From: Loktanella atrilutea
GTDB lineage: Bacteria > Pseudomonadota > Alphaproteobacteria > Rhodobacterales > Rhodobacteraceae
Direction: 5' to 3'
Length of the DNA: 64,000 nucleotides
Assembly (NCBI RefSeq): GCF_900128995.1
Contig: NZ_FQUE01000011.1
Location: 1-64,000, forward strand
Shown: positions 27,024 to 35,800 of the stretch, in pieces
Layout of the letters: each line of letters begins with the position of its first letter
How positions within the stretch are numbered: position 1 is the first letter of the stretch
Position numbers and translations under genes: made by a program
Notes under the pieces: generated by a model
What the model was told of the DNA's origin: nothing
The model's database searches: none
The model's input: the letters and a program-made list of their open reading frames with translations, nothing else

Positions 27024-28544
27024 ATGTATGACGACAATCACCTTGCCCACGCCCTGCGCGCGGCCTCCGTCGGGCAGGAGGGGGCGACCTTTTCGACCAA
27101 TGCGCTGAACGGGGCAGTGACGACCTACGGCGAGTTGTGGTCGCAGGCAGAGGCGATGGCGGGTGCGCTGGTGGGTCTGGGCGTCCAGACCGGCGACCGG
27201 GTCGCGGTACAGATCGAAAAATCGATCAATGGTCTCGCCTGTTACCTCGGGACCTTGCTGGCGGGAGCGATCCACCTGCCGCTGAATACCGGCTATCCGG
27301 CGGCGGAGGTGTCCTATTTCCTGAACGACGCCGCGCCGCGCGTCTTTATCTGCGATCCGGCCAAGTTGGACACACTGACGTCCGTCGCAACAGAGGCCGG
27401 TGTAACCCACGTCCTGACGCTGGACGCAGACGGCGCCGGCACCCTGACCGATGCCGCAGACGATGCGACGCCGCTGGCGCAGGCCGTGGCGCGGGGGGCC
27501 GACGATCTCGCGGCTTTCCTTTACACCTCTGGCACCACAGGGCGCAGCAAGGGCGCCATGCTGACCCACGGCAACCTCGCGTCCAATGCGGATACCCTGC
27601 GCGATCACTGGCAATTCACGGCGGACGACGTTCTGATCCACGCGCTGCCCGTATTCCACACTCACGGGTTATTCGTTGCGATCAACGTGACGCTGTTGGC
27701 GGGCGGCGCGATCATCCTGCACCGCAATTTCGACGCAGCCGCGATTCTGAAGGATTTCAGTCGCGCCACGGCGCTGATGGGCGTGCCGACATTCTATACC
27801 CGCCTGCTGGACCAGCCCGGATTGACGACGGAGGCCTGCGCCGGCATGCGGCTCTTCGTTTCGGGTTCTGCCCCGATGCTGCTGGATACCCATCTGAAAT
27901 GGCGCGACCGCACCGGGCATACGGTGCTGGAACGCTACGGCATGACCGAGACCTGCATGAATACGTCGAACCCCTACGACGGAGAACGCAAGCCCGGCAC
28001 GGTCGGCCTGCCCCTGCCCGGCGTGTCGCTGCGGCTGGCGGGGGCGGACGGCGCCCCGACCCCACCGGGAGAGCCCGGGGGGATCGAGGTGAAGGGTCCG
28101 AACCTTTTCAAGGGCTACTGGCAAATGCCCGAGAAGACGGCGCAGGACATGCGGCCCGACGGCTGGTTCATCACCGGCGACATCGGCCAGATCGACGCGG
28201 ACGGGTACGTCACCATCGTCGGGCGGTCCAAGGACCTGATCATCTCTGGCGGCTACAATATCTATCCCAAAGAGATCGAGGCGCTGATCGACGACATCGA
28301 CGGCGTGACCGAGAGTGCTGCCTTCGGCCTGCCTGATGCGGACTTCGGCGAAAGCGTTGCCGTGGCGGTCGTGCTGGACCGAGGGGCGGAGGTAACGGCC
28401 GACACGATCAAGGACGCCATCGCGCCGCAGCTTGCGCGCTACAAGCACCCCCGCGCCGTCCACATCGTCGATGCCCTGCCCCGCAACACCATGGGCAAGG
28501 TGCAGAAGAACCAGCTGCGCCAAACCTTCACCCCAGAGGCGTGA
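27024..28544 (+). CDS. matB: Malonyl-CoA synthetase
   Basis: An AMP-forming acyl-CoA synthetase of 506 residues that activates malonate to malonyl-CoA. Adenylation motifs are intact: YTSGTTGRSKGAMLTHGN near residue 170, YGMTETCMNTSNPY near 310, DGWFITGDIGQID near 385 and the catalytic Lys region LPRNTMGKVQKNQL at the C-terminus. The RYGMTE..NTSNP sequence is typical of MatB. AAGGA precedes the ATG at 27024. Its stop is 25 bases from the stop of the convergent GntR gene. Confidence 0.92.
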   Translation: MYDDNHLAHALRAASVGQEGATFSTNALNGAVTTYGELWSQAEAMAGALVGLGVQTGDRVAVQIEKSINGLACYLGTLLAGAIHLPLNTGYPAAEVSYFLNDAAPRVFICDPAKLDTLTSVATEAGVTHVLTLDADGAGTLTDAADDATPLAQAVARGADDLAAFLYTSGTTGRSKGAMLTHGNLASNADTLRDHWQFTADDVLIHALPVFHTHGLFVAINVTLLAGGAIILHRNFDAAAILKDFSRATALMGVPTFYTRLLDQPGLTTEACAGMRLFVSGSAPMLLDTHLKWRDRTGHTVLERYGMTETCMNTSNPYDGERKPGTVGLPLPGVSLRLAGADGAPTPPGEPGGIEVKGPNLFKGYWQMPEKTAQDMRPDGWFITGDIGQIDADGYVTIVGRSKDLIISGGYNIYPKEIEALIDDIDGVTESAAFGLPDADFGESVAVAVVLDRGAEVTADTIKDAIAPQLARYKHPRAVHIVDALPRNTMGKVQKNQLRQTFTPEA

Positions 28545-28569
28545 CCACTCCCCCGTGCAGGTGGAAATA

Positions 28570-29286
28570 TCACGCGAGTGACACGCCCGCGCAGGCCGCA
28601 GTGTTGCGGATATGGTCCTGCATCGCTGCCGCCGCCGCCGGGCCGTCCTGACGGCCAAGCGCTTCGAGAATGGCACGGTGCTCGCGGATCGACGCCTGCA
28701 TCCGTGCGACGGCGGTGTTCGGGATCGGAACGCGCTGGCTTTCTGTCATCAGGTCACGGACAGAGCGGTAGAAGTCCCGCAGCATCGGGTTGGGACATGT
28801 CTCGACGATCAGGGCATGAAATCGCAGGTCGGCCTCTACATGGCCGACAAGATCGCCGGCTGACCAGGCCGTCTCGAAGGCGGTGGTGGCCTGCTCCAGT
28901 GCCGCGACGATGTCGGACGTCACGTAAGGGGCGGCCAGACGGCACAATTCGGTCTCGACCAGTGCGCGGGTCTGGAACACGTCACCGATGCGCACCTGAC
29001 CGTCGAACCGCCATGGCTGTGGACCCGCTGCATCCTGAGAACCGGTGACGAATGTGCCCCGCGCCGGATAGGTCCGCACGAGGCCCAGCGTTTCCAGCGT
29101 CAGCAAAGCTTCGCGCAGGGACGCCCGTGACACCTGCAGTTGTTCTGAAAGGACCCGTTGTGACGGAATTTTCTCGTCAGGTTTCAGCACGCCTGACCGG
29201 ATCATCTCTTGCAGGGTTGCGGCGACAGCCTGCGTGACGCTTTTACTGTTCATCTGGTTCATCGCGTATCTTTCGTAACGGCGCAT
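28570..29286 (-). CDS. GntR-family (FadR subgroup, FCD) regulator
   Basis: A regulator of up to 238 residues with an N-terminal winged helix (IRSGVLKPDEKIPSQRVLSEQLQVSRASLREALLTLE) and an FCD ligand domain with metal-type residues in the helical C-terminal half. Three ATGs (29286, 29262, 29253) could start it; none has a strong ribosome site, and the conserved part begins near the third. It is divergent from the ABC-transporter/hydantoinase operon, with a triple GGTCNGACC array between. It probably represses that operon until its unknown substrate is present. Confidence 0.85.
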   Translation of the reverse strand: MRRYERYAMNQMNSKSVTQAVAATLQEMIRSGVLKPDEKIPSQRVLSEQLQVSRASLREALLTLETLGLVRTYPARGTFVTGSQDAAGPQPWRFDGQVRIGDVFQTRALVETELCRLAAPYVTSDIVAALEQATTAFETAWSAGDLVGHVEADLRFHALIVETCPNPMLRDFYRSVRDLMTESQRVPIPNTAVARMQASIREHRAILEALGRQDGPAAAAAMQDHIRNTAACAGVSLA

Positions 29287-29361
29287 TTTTCATCGAGGAG
29301 CGCCGAATGGCGGGATTATCGGCCACCAACCTTGCCAGACGCACCCCTGCATGCTTGTATC

Positions 29362-29390
29362 TGGTCAGACCGGTCAGACCGGTCGGACCA
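29362..29390. promoter_or_regulatory. Three tandem GGTCNGACC palindromes: probable GntR operator array
   Basis: Three adjoining 9-bp dyads, at 29363-29371, 29372-29380 and 29381-29389, read GGTCAGACC, GGTCAGACC and GGTCGGACC. A flanking T and A complete a TGGTC...GACCA frame. The GT-N3-AC core matches operators of the FadR subgroup of GntR regulators. The array lies between the divergent GntR gene and the ABC transporter operon, 44 bases before the binding-protein start. Confidence 0.8.
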
Positions 29391-29433
29391 ATAGTGAAGC
29401 AATAATCACGTCCATGACAGGGAAAACAATATT

Positions 29434-30222
29434 ATGCTTGGAAAGATCAGCAGAATTGCAGCCGTCGCCACGGCGGCAGTGATCGCGACACACGCGGCAA
29501 CCGCGCAGGACCTTCAGGTCGGCGCGAATATCGGCAACGTGCCGTGGGAATTTCAGGACGACACCGGCGCCAACGTCGGGTTCGAGGTCGATCTGGTCAA
29601 TGCCGTCGCCGAAAAGCTGGGTCGCGGCGTCGAGATCGTGAACATCCCCTTCCAAGGCCTATTCTCTGCCGTGCAGTCGGGGCGCATCGACATCGCCATG
29701 TCGTCGATCACCATCACGCAAGAGCGCCTGCAGTCCGTTACTTTCGCCCAGCCTTACTATGACAGCGATCAATCGCTGACCGTAGCGGCCGATGGCCCCG
29801 CATCGCTGGACGAGATGAAGGACAAGGTCGTCGGCGTCGACACCGGATCAACCGGCGACATGTGGGCGACGGAGCATCAGGCGGAGTACGGCTTTGCCAC
29901 GATCAACCGTTACGAGGGCCTTGCCCCGGCCATGCTGGATCTGACGGCAGGCCGGATCGATGGCTACATTTCTGATATTCCGGCACTGCAATATTACGTC
30001 AAGGACAAGCCCGAGCTGAAGGTCGTCCAGCGGATCGAGACCGGCGAGAAGTATTCCATGATGTTCGCCAAGGACGCGCCGCTGGCGAGCGAGGTCAACA
30101 ACGTGCTGACCACCCTGAAGGAGGACGGCACCCTCGCCGCCCTGCACGAGAAGTGGTTCGGCGCGGTGCCCGAGGACACGACCTCGACCGTGACCGTCAT
30201 GGACATGCCGACCCTGAATTGA
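29434..30222 (+). CDS. ABC transporter substrate-binding protein, family 3 (amino-acid type)
   Basis: A 262-residue periplasmic binding protein with a signal peptide of about 24 residues (ending THAATAQ). SBP_bac_3 features include GFEVDLVNAVAEKLG, GRIDIAMSSITIT and DGYISDIPALQYYV. AGGGAAAA precedes the ATG at 29434. The family binds polar amino acids and related small molecules. The downstream hydantoinase suggests a ureide, hydantoin or modified amino acid, but the ligand cannot be read from the sequence. A long hairpin lies between this gene and the permease gene. Confidence 0.88.
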   Translation: MLGKISRIAAVATAAVIATHAATAQDLQVGANIGNVPWEFQDDTGANVGFEVDLVNAVAEKLGRGVEIVNIPFQGLFSAVQSGRIDIAMSSITITQERLQSVTFAQPYYDSDQSLTVAADGPASLDEMKDKVVGVDTGSTGDMWATEHQAEYGFATINRYEGLAPAMLDLTAGRIDGYISDIPALQYYVKDKPELKVVQRIETGEKYSMMFAKDAPLASEVNNVLTTLKEDGTLAALHEKWFGAVPEDTTSTVTVMDMPTLN

Positions 30223-30231
30223 CCGCGACCG

Positions 30232-30257
30232 GCACGGCCCCCGCGCGGGGGCCGTGC
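30232..30257 (+). terminator. Intercistronic hairpin after the binding-protein gene
   Basis: Perfect 11-bp arms at 30232-30242 and 30247-30257 enclose a GCGC loop, ten bases past the binding-protein stop. No T run follows, so a partial terminator or 3'-end stabiliser is likely. Confidence 0.65.
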
Positions 30258-30277
30258 TGCCGCCCAGAAGGACCGTC

Positions 30278-30952
30278 ATGGACCTCTTCGATACCTTCCT
30301 CAACGTGGCGGTCCTGCGCCGCAGCCTGCCGATGTTGCTCGACGGCCTTTGGTTGACCTTGCAACTGGGGGCGGCCAGCATCGTCGCGGGCCTGATCCTC
30401 GGGTTGTTTGTGGCGCTGCTCGGGCTCTACGCCGTAAAGCCGGTACGCCTGCTGATGCGGCTTTACATCGATATCTTCCGGTCGATCCCGCTGCTGGTGC
30501 TGCTGATCGTCGTCTATTACGCCCTGCCCTTCGTCGGGCTGCGCCTGACCTCCTTCGCCTCTGCCATGGCTGCCCTGACGCTGGTGTCGGGCGCCTACAC
30601 CGCCGAAATCTTTCGCGCCGGTATCCAGGCGATCCCCCACGGCCAATTCGAGGCCTCTGCCGCGCTGGGCCTGAACCAGCGGCAGACGATGGTCGACGTG
30701 ATCCTGCCGCAGGCGGTGCGGATCGTGATCCCACCGCTGACGAACAACGCGATCAACGTCATCAAGGATACGGCACTGGCGTCCGTCGTCGCGATGCCCG
30801 ACCTGCTGAAACAGGCGACGCAGGCACAGGCGCTGACCGCCAATCCCTCGCCTCTGATCGGCGCCGCGCTGATCTACATCGCGTTCCTCTGGCCGCTGGT
30901 CCTGTTCGTGTCCTACCTCGAACGCCGCTACCACGGGGGGCGCCGGGCATGA
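30278..30952 (+). CDS. Amino-acid-type ABC transporter permease
   Basis: A 224-residue HisM/GlnP-type inner-membrane permease. The EAA loop that contacts the ATPase reads [28 protein letters not shown] near residues 125-152. Hydrophobic segments at about 20-45, 58-85, 90-112 and 185-210 fit the family. The ATG at 30278 has AAGGA upstream; an open frame 8 codons longer lies in the hairpin. Its stop overlaps the ATPase ATG. Only one permease gene is present, so the membrane part is probably a homodimer. Confidence 0.87.
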   Translation: MDLFDTFLNVAVLRRSLPMLLDGLWLTLQLGAASIVAGLILGLFVALLGLYAVKPVRLLMRLYIDIFRSIPLLVLLIVVYYALPFVGLRLTSFASAMAALTLVSGAYTAEIFRAGIQAIPHGQFEASAALGLNQRQTMVDVILPQAVRIVIPPLTNNAINVIKDTALASVVAMPDLLKQATQAQALTANPSPLIGAALIYIAFLWPLVLFVSYLERRYHGGRRA

Positions 30953-31683
30953 GCTATGTCTCCATCCGCAACCTGCGCAAGTTCTACGGCACCTTCGAGG
31001 CCCTGCGCGGCATCGATCTCGACATTGCGAAGGGGGAGGTCGTGTGCATCATCGGCCCCTCCGGTTCAGGCAAGTCGACCCTGATCCGCTGCATCAACCG
31101 GCTGGAAGACTTCGATCCGGCCAGCGAGATCCGCGTTGACGGCATTCCCGTGGTGCCGGGCCGGTCGCTGGCCAAGGTGCGGGCAGAAGTCGGCATGGTC
31201 TTTCAGGGCTTCAACCTCTTTCCGCACCTTTCCGTACGCGACAACGTCATGCTGGCACCACGCCGGGTGCGTGGCACCTCACGTGCCGAAGCCGGAAAGC
31301 TCGCCGACCGGCTGCTGGCGCGGGTCGGCATCGCCGAACAGGCGGACAAGTATCCGCAGCACCTGTCCGGCGGCCAGCAACAGCGGGTCGCAATCGCACG
31401 CGCGCTGGCGATGGAACCGCAGGTGCTGCTTTTCGACGAACCGACTTCCGCCCTCGACCCCGAGATGGTGGGCGAGGTGCTGGACGTGATGAAGGCGCTC
31501 GCGCACACAGGCGTCACGATGATCGTCGTGACGCACGAAATGGGCTTTGCCCGACAGGTCGCCGACCGCGTGATTTTCATGGACGGTGGAGAGGTGATCG
31601 AAACCGGCACCCCTGCTGCCCTTCTGGAAACCCCGACAGAACCCCGCACGCGCAACTTTCTGGGCGCGGTGCTGAATCATTGA
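30949..31683 (+). CDS. Amino-acid-type ABC transporter ATP-binding protein
   Basis: A 244-residue ATPase of the GlnQ/HisP class. It shows Walker [10 protein letters not shown] near residue 35, the signature [15 protein letters not shown] near 138, Walker [16 protein letters not shown] near 160 and the switch His in VVTHEMGFA. It overlaps the permease stop (ATGA), and the PLP-enzyme gene starts 14 bases later. It powers uptake of the operon's unknown substrate. Confidence 0.9.
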   Translation: MSYVSIRNLRKFYGTFEALRGIDLDIAKGEVVCIIGPSGSGKSTLIRCINRLEDFDPASEIRVDGIPVVPGRSLAKVRAEVGMVFQGFNLFPHLSVRDNVMLAPRRVRGTSRAEAGKLADRLLARVGIAEQADKYPQHLSGGQQQRVAIARALAMEPQVLLFDEPTSALDPEMVGEVLDVMKALAHTGVTMIVVTHEMGFARQVADRVIFMDGGEVIETGTPAALLETPTEPRTRNFLGAVLNH

Positions 31684-31697
31684 TGACAGGATAGACG

Positions 31698-32948
31698 ATG
31701 ACCAAAGACGCGCTTGATATGGATTTCGTGCAAGGCCAATTCCCCGGTCTTGCCGCCCCTTGGGTCTTTTTCGACAACGCCGGCGGCAGCCAGATCGTTG
31801 GCGGTGTGGTGGACAGGATCAGCGAATTCCTCATTCATCGGAACGTCCAGATCGGTGGTAGCTATGCCGTATCGCAGGCCGCGGCCGAAGGGTTGATGCT
31901 GGGCCGCAAGGCCGCGCAGACGCTGGTGAATGCCGCCCGCCCCGAGGAGATCGTCTTCGGCCCCTCCACCACGCAGCTGATGCGCACCCTCGCCGCCTCC
32001 ATGCGGCGGCAGTTCAGCCCGGGCGACGAGATCATCGTCAGCCACGCCGACCACGAATCCAACATCGGCCCGTGGAAGGAACTGGAGGAGTTCGGCGTCG
32101 TCGTGAAGAACTGGCCACTGGACCAGAACAGCCTGACGATGCGGCTGGAGGATCTGGCGCCGTTGATGAGCGACCGGACGAAGCTGGTCTGCGTCCACCA
32201 TGCCTCCAACATTCTCGGCTGGATCAACCCGATTCGCGATTTCGCCGATTTCGTCCACGCCCGCGGCGCGCGGCTTTGCGTCGATGCGGTCGCCTACGCG
32301 CCCCACCGGGCCATCGACGTGCAGGCGCTTGACGCGGACTACTATGTCTTCAGTCTCTACAAGTGCTACGGTCCCCATACCGCGATCATGTACGGCAAAT
32401 ACGACCTGCTGGGCGAGCTGGACGGGCAATACCACTGGTTTTACGGCAAGGACAAAATCCCCGGCAAGCTGGAGCCGGGCAACCCGAATTACGAACTGGC
32501 CTACAGCACGACGGCGGTCGTGGACTACCTTGCCGACCTCGGAGTGCGGCAGGGCGCCACCGGGAGCACGCGGCAAAGGCTGGAAGCCGCATTCGACGCG
32601 ATCACCACGCAGGAGAACCTGTTGGCAGACCGGCTGCTGTCCTGGCTGGATGCACGCAACGACTGTCATATCGTCGGACGCGGTTTTGAACCGGGACAGC
32701 GCGTGCCGACCATCGCCTTCCGCTTCGACGGCCACGATTCGGGCGAGATCGCGCGCGCAATGGATGCCCACGGCATTGCGATCCGCTTCGGTGACTTCCA
32801 CTCGCGACGGCTGGTCGAGGATCTGGATGAATCTCACGACGGCGGCGTGCTGCGCGTCTCGATGGTGCATTACAACACGCTGGCGCAGGTCGACCGGCTG
32901 ACTGCCGCCCTGGCCGAGGTCGTCTCGCAACAGGCGCTGGCGTCATGA
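31698..32948 (+). CDS. Class V PLP enzyme (cysteine desulfurase-like)
   Basis: A 416-residue fold-type I PLP enzyme related to SufS/CsdA and isopenicillin-N epimerase-like proteins. The PLP lysine is Lys222 in YVFSLYKCYGPHTAIMYG, with the ring-stacking His in HADHESNIGPW and Asp196 in CVDAVAYAPHRAIDV. The usual SufS catalytic cysteine loop near the C-terminus (RxGHHCA) is not seen; that region reads FGDFHSRRLVEDL. A true cysteine desulfurase role is therefore doubtful. It is coupled to the hydantoinase by an ATGA overlap, so both probably act on the transported compound. An epimerase, lyase or transaminase role is possible. Confidence 0.8.
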   Translation: MTKDALDMDFVQGQFPGLAAPWVFFDNAGGSQIVGGVVDRISEFLIHRNVQIGGSYAVSQAAAEGLMLGRKAAQTLVNAARPEEIVFGPSTTQLMRTLAASMRRQFSPGDEIIVSHADHESNIGPWKELEEFGVVVKNWPLDQNSLTMRLEDLAPLMSDRTKLVCVHHASNILGWINPIRDFADFVHARGARLCVDAVAYAPHRAIDVQALDADYYVFSLYKCYGPHTAIMYGKYDLLGELDGQYHWFYGKDKIPGKLEPGNPNYELAYSTTAVVDYLADLGVRQGATGSTRQRLEAAFDAITTQENLLADRLLSWLDARNDCHIVGRGFEPGQRVPTIAFRFDGHDSGEIARAMDAHGIAIRFGDFHSRRLVEDLDESHDGGVLRVSMVHYNTLAQVDRLTAALAEVVSQQALAS

Positions 32949-34381
32949 GCGCGCCGCACGATCTGGCAATCCGGGGCGGGACCATCGTCACCGCGTCAGA
33001 CCGGTTCCGCGCCGACATCGGCGTCCGTGGGGGGCGCATCACCGACATCGCCGTCAGTATCGAAGGCGCCCAAGAGGAGATCGACGCGACAGGCCTTCTC
33101 GTCCTGCCCGGGGGCATCGACGCCCACGTGCACTTGGCGCAGCCGACCTCCGACGGAACCGTCATGGCGGATGACTTCGAATCCGGCACGAGATCGGCGG
33201 CGGCGGGCGGCAACACGACGGTCCTACCCTTCGCGATGCAGGTGAAAGGTACATCGCTGCGCGACTGCGTCACCGCCTACCACGCCAAGGCCGAAGGAAA
33301 GTGCTACACGGATGTGTCCTTTCATCTGATCATTTCGGACCCCACGCCACAGGTTCTGGGGCAGGAACTGCCGGCGCTGGTGCGCGACGGATATACCTCT
33401 TTCAAGGTCTTCATGACCTACGACGACCTCGTGCTGAACGATGCCGAACTTCTCGCCGTCTTCGACGTGGCGCGGCGGGAAAAGGCGCTGGTCATGGTCC
33501 ATGCGGAAGGGCACGACGCAATCAAGTACATGACCGCCCGTCTGGAATCCGAAGGCAAGACGGCGCCCTACTACCACGCCGAGGCGCACCATCAGGTGGC
33601 AGAGCGCGAGGCGACACACCGCGCGATCAGTCACGCGCAGCTGACCGATGTGCCGGTGATGATTGTCCACGTCTCCGGCCGCGATCCGATGGAACAGATC
33701 CAGTGGGCGCAAAAGCGCGGCATGAAGGTCCACGCCGAAACCTGCCCGCAATACATCGTCCTGACCCGCGATGATCTGAAGGGTCTGAACATGGACTTCG
33801 AGGGAGCAAAATACGTCTGTTCTCCGCCGCCCCGTGACACCGACAGTCAGGCTGCGATCTGGGAAGGATTGCGCGACGGCACTTTCGAGGTTTTCTCCTC
33901 CGACCACTGCCCGTTCTACTACGAAGGATCCGGCGACACCGGCAAAGACAATTCCCGCGCGCGGACGTCCTTCAGATGGGTGCCCAACGGCATCCCGGGG
34001 GTCGAGACCCGCCTGCCGATCCTCTTTTCAGAAGGCGTGAGCAAGGGTCGCATCACCTTGGAACGCTTCGTCGCGCTGACCTCGACCAATCCCGCCAAGC
34101 TCTATGGCCTCTACCCGCAGAAGGGCGCGCTGCTGGTCGGAGCGGACGCGGACATCACGCTATGGGATCCAACGAAGGTGGCCACGATCAAGCAGGCCGA
34201 TCTACACCATGGTTCGGACTACACGCCCTATGAAGGCATGCAGATCACCGGCTGGCCCGTTCGCACGATCCTGCGCGGCCAGACCATCGTGCAGGACGGT
34301 GAGGTCATGGCAGACCCGGGCACCGGCCGCTACCAGACCCGCGGCACGAGCGAAGCGATTGGAAGGGCTGGTGTGTCGTAG
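32945..34381 (+). CDS. Dihydropyrimidinase / D-hydantoinase family amidohydrolase
   Basis: A 478-residue cyclic amidohydrolase that opens hydantoin or dihydropyrimidine rings. The dinuclear metal site is complete: His61 and His63 (DAHVHL), carboxylated Lys154 (SFKVFMTY), His186 (VHAEGHD), His242 (VHVSG) and Asp320 (SSDHCP). It overlaps the PLP-enzyme gene and is last in the operon. Housekeeping pyrimidine catabolism usually keeps this gene near preA/preT and beta-ureidopropionase; none is here, so a dedicated substrate is likely. No N-carbamoyl-amino-acid hydrolase is seen in the window. Confidence 0.9.
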   Translation: MSAPHDLAIRGGTIVTASDRFRADIGVRGGRITDIAVSIEGAQEEIDATGLLVLPGGIDAHVHLAQPTSDGTVMADDFESGTRSAAAGGNTTVLPFAMQVKGTSLRDCVTAYHAKAEGKCYTDVSFHLIISDPTPQVLGQELPALVRDGYTSFKVFMTYDDLVLNDAELLAVFDVARREKALVMVHAEGHDAIKYMTARLESEGKTAPYYHAEAHHQVAEREATHRAISHAQLTDVPVMIVHVSGRDPMEQIQWAQKRGMKVHAETCPQYIVLTRDDLKGLNMDFEGAKYVCSPPPRDTDSQAAIWEGLRDGTFEVFSSDHCPFYYEGSGDTGKDNSRARTSFRWVPNGIPGVETRLPILFSEGVSKGRITLERFVALTSTNPAKLYGLYPQKGALLVGADADITLWDPTKVATIKQADLHHGSDYTPYEGMQITGWPVRTILRGQTIVQDGEVMADPGTGRYQTRGTSEAIGRAGVS

Positions 34382-34608
34382 CTATTTTCAGAAGATTGCC
34401 GACGAAGCAGCGTGAAAACCGATGTTGCTCGACTTGCACCGGCGTTGCGCGAGGCAGTCAGGACGGCCTGCCATATTGCCGCTGCCCGGGTTTCCACAAC
34501 GGTATACTGACGGGCCAAGTCATTTCGACGAATGCCACCGCTTACGTAATAACTGGATAAGCGATGACCCTACGCATGCAAGGGCGAGTTGGGGTTATCG
34601 TTCCAGTA

Positions 34609-35622
34609 CTAAATGCCGGTGAATGTGAAGCGACACATCTCGGCGTCCGGCTTGCCCTTGAACGCCTGCCTGATCCGGGCAACCAAGCCGGCCTCGGCGG
34701 CAGCCTCGTTCCGCAGGGCGACCAGAGGCCTCATCCAGGCCGTCACCGCCGACATCATGTCCGAGACCTTCTTCTTCAGTCCCGCAATCTTGGCTTGGTA
34801 GTGCGCGTGGACCTGCGCAAATGCCGCGCGGACCGCGGCTTCCTTGAGCCGGGGAACCTGAGCCCGTTCGGCCGCAAGCGCCGCCCACTCCTTCGCCAGC
34901 CGCACACGCTCTTCATTGATCCACTGGCGGGTCGTTTTGGGCTTCGGGTCGTCCAGCCCCTTCGGATGGCCGGGATGGATGCCGAGAGGCGCGAAGTCCG
35001 AGCCGAATGCAGCGCGCAGGGCGGCGATGCTGCCCTGCAGCTTCAGCGTCGGATGCGACGCCCGGCCAACCGTCCGCTTGCCGGGATCGGCCTCCGCCGC
35101 CGCCTTGCGCGCGTTGAAGGCGGCATCGGTTTCACCCTTGCGGCGACGGTCGATCTTGCGCGGCTTGTTCCAGTAGGTCAGTGCCACGAGGATATGCAGA
35201 TGGGGGGTGTCCTCGTCGAGGTGAAGCGAGACATGCACGAGGCCATCGCCGAACCGCGTCCGCAATGCCGCCAGCGCGACGGTCAACCAGGTCTGCAATC
35301 GCTCCGGCACCCAGGTGCCGATCTTGTCGAGTTCATCGGGCCGGAAGAAGGCTGGCGAGGCCCCCATCACGATGCGCAGGTAAGGCCGGTGCGCCTGCCA
35401 TGCGGGCTGCAGGACACCGCTAGCATAGAGGTCAGCCAAAGCGGCAGCGGGACCACCCGGGTTGCCATGGAGCGTCGGGTTGAGATGCCTCCGCGCCGGG
35501 TCGATGTTCGAGGCAGAGGAGATCCGCAGCCTCTCGTGCTTGTCCATGGCGCTGACGCCTTCCTGGCCGCAAGCCTCACAGTTGAACACGAGGAAGGGTT
35601 GGTCGGTTGAAGTGGTGGGCAT
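34609..35622 (-). CDS. MobV (Mob/Pre) family relaxase
   Basis: A 337-residue plasmid mobilisation/recombination protein. The metal-binding motif HLDEDTPHLH at residues 134-143 matches the HxDExxPHxH of MobV relaxases, and motif I appears as NIDPARRHLN at 39-48. The C-terminal third (about 240-310) is helical and probably coiled coil. AAGGAAC lies upstream of the ATG at 35622. It would nick an oriT and allow transfer of the element in trans by a conjugative helper. It appears intact although its neighbours are broken. An alternative N-terminus is possible because a CxxC motif (CEACG, 15-19) precedes motif I, unusual for the family. Confidence 0.85.
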   Translation of the reverse strand: MPTTSTDQPFLVFNCEACGQEGVSAMDKHERLRISSASNIDPARRHLNPTLHGNPGGPAAALADLYASGVLQPAWQAHRPYLRIVMGASPAFFRPDELDKIGTWVPERLQTWLTVALAALRTRFGDGLVHVSLHLDEDTPHLHILVALTYWNKPRKIDRRRKGETDAAFNARKAAAEADPGKRTVGRASHPTLKLQGSIAALRAAFGSDFAPLGIHPGHPKGLDDPKPKTTRQWINEERVRLAKEWAALAAERAQVPRLKEAAVRAAFAQVHAHYQAKIAGLKKKVSDMMSAVTAWMRPLVALRNEAAAEAGLVARIRQAFKGKPDAEMCRFTFTGI

Positions 35623-35695
35623 TGTCTTGTTCCTTGGTGAACGATTGTCTGTGATCGACAGCCGCTGCGATTGTTTCCGGCAGTTCTGGACGGTC

Positions 35696-35729
35696 GCGGA
35701 GTTTCCCGGGGCTCATAGGGACACTCCGC
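35696..35729. other. Hairpin upstream of the relaxase, candidate oriT
   Basis: GCGGAGT at 35696-35702 pairs with ACTCCGC at 35723-35729. After one mismatch the stem continues with TCCC (35704-35707) and GGGA (35718-35721). It lies 74 bases upstream of the relaxase start, where MobV origins usually occur, and its minus strand contains an AGTGT sequence like MobV nick regions. The assignment is tentative. The rest of 35623-35800 holds no gene. Confidence 0.3.
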
Positions 35730-35800
35730 ACGCACCCGGCCCGGGGCGAGCCGTTGCCTGCTCAATCGACAGCGTGGTGTGGTAGTGTCGGAAGGGGGCC

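Noticed and set aside
34330-34518. A 62-codon minus-strand open frame at the island edge
   Set aside because: It overlaps the hydantoinase 3' end, has no ribosome site and no recognisable family.
34382-34608. Direct repeat of the tRNA-Arg 3' end marking the far end of the island
   Set aside because: No copy of the tRNA T-arm or acceptor sequence could be found by eye, so no attachment site is claimed.
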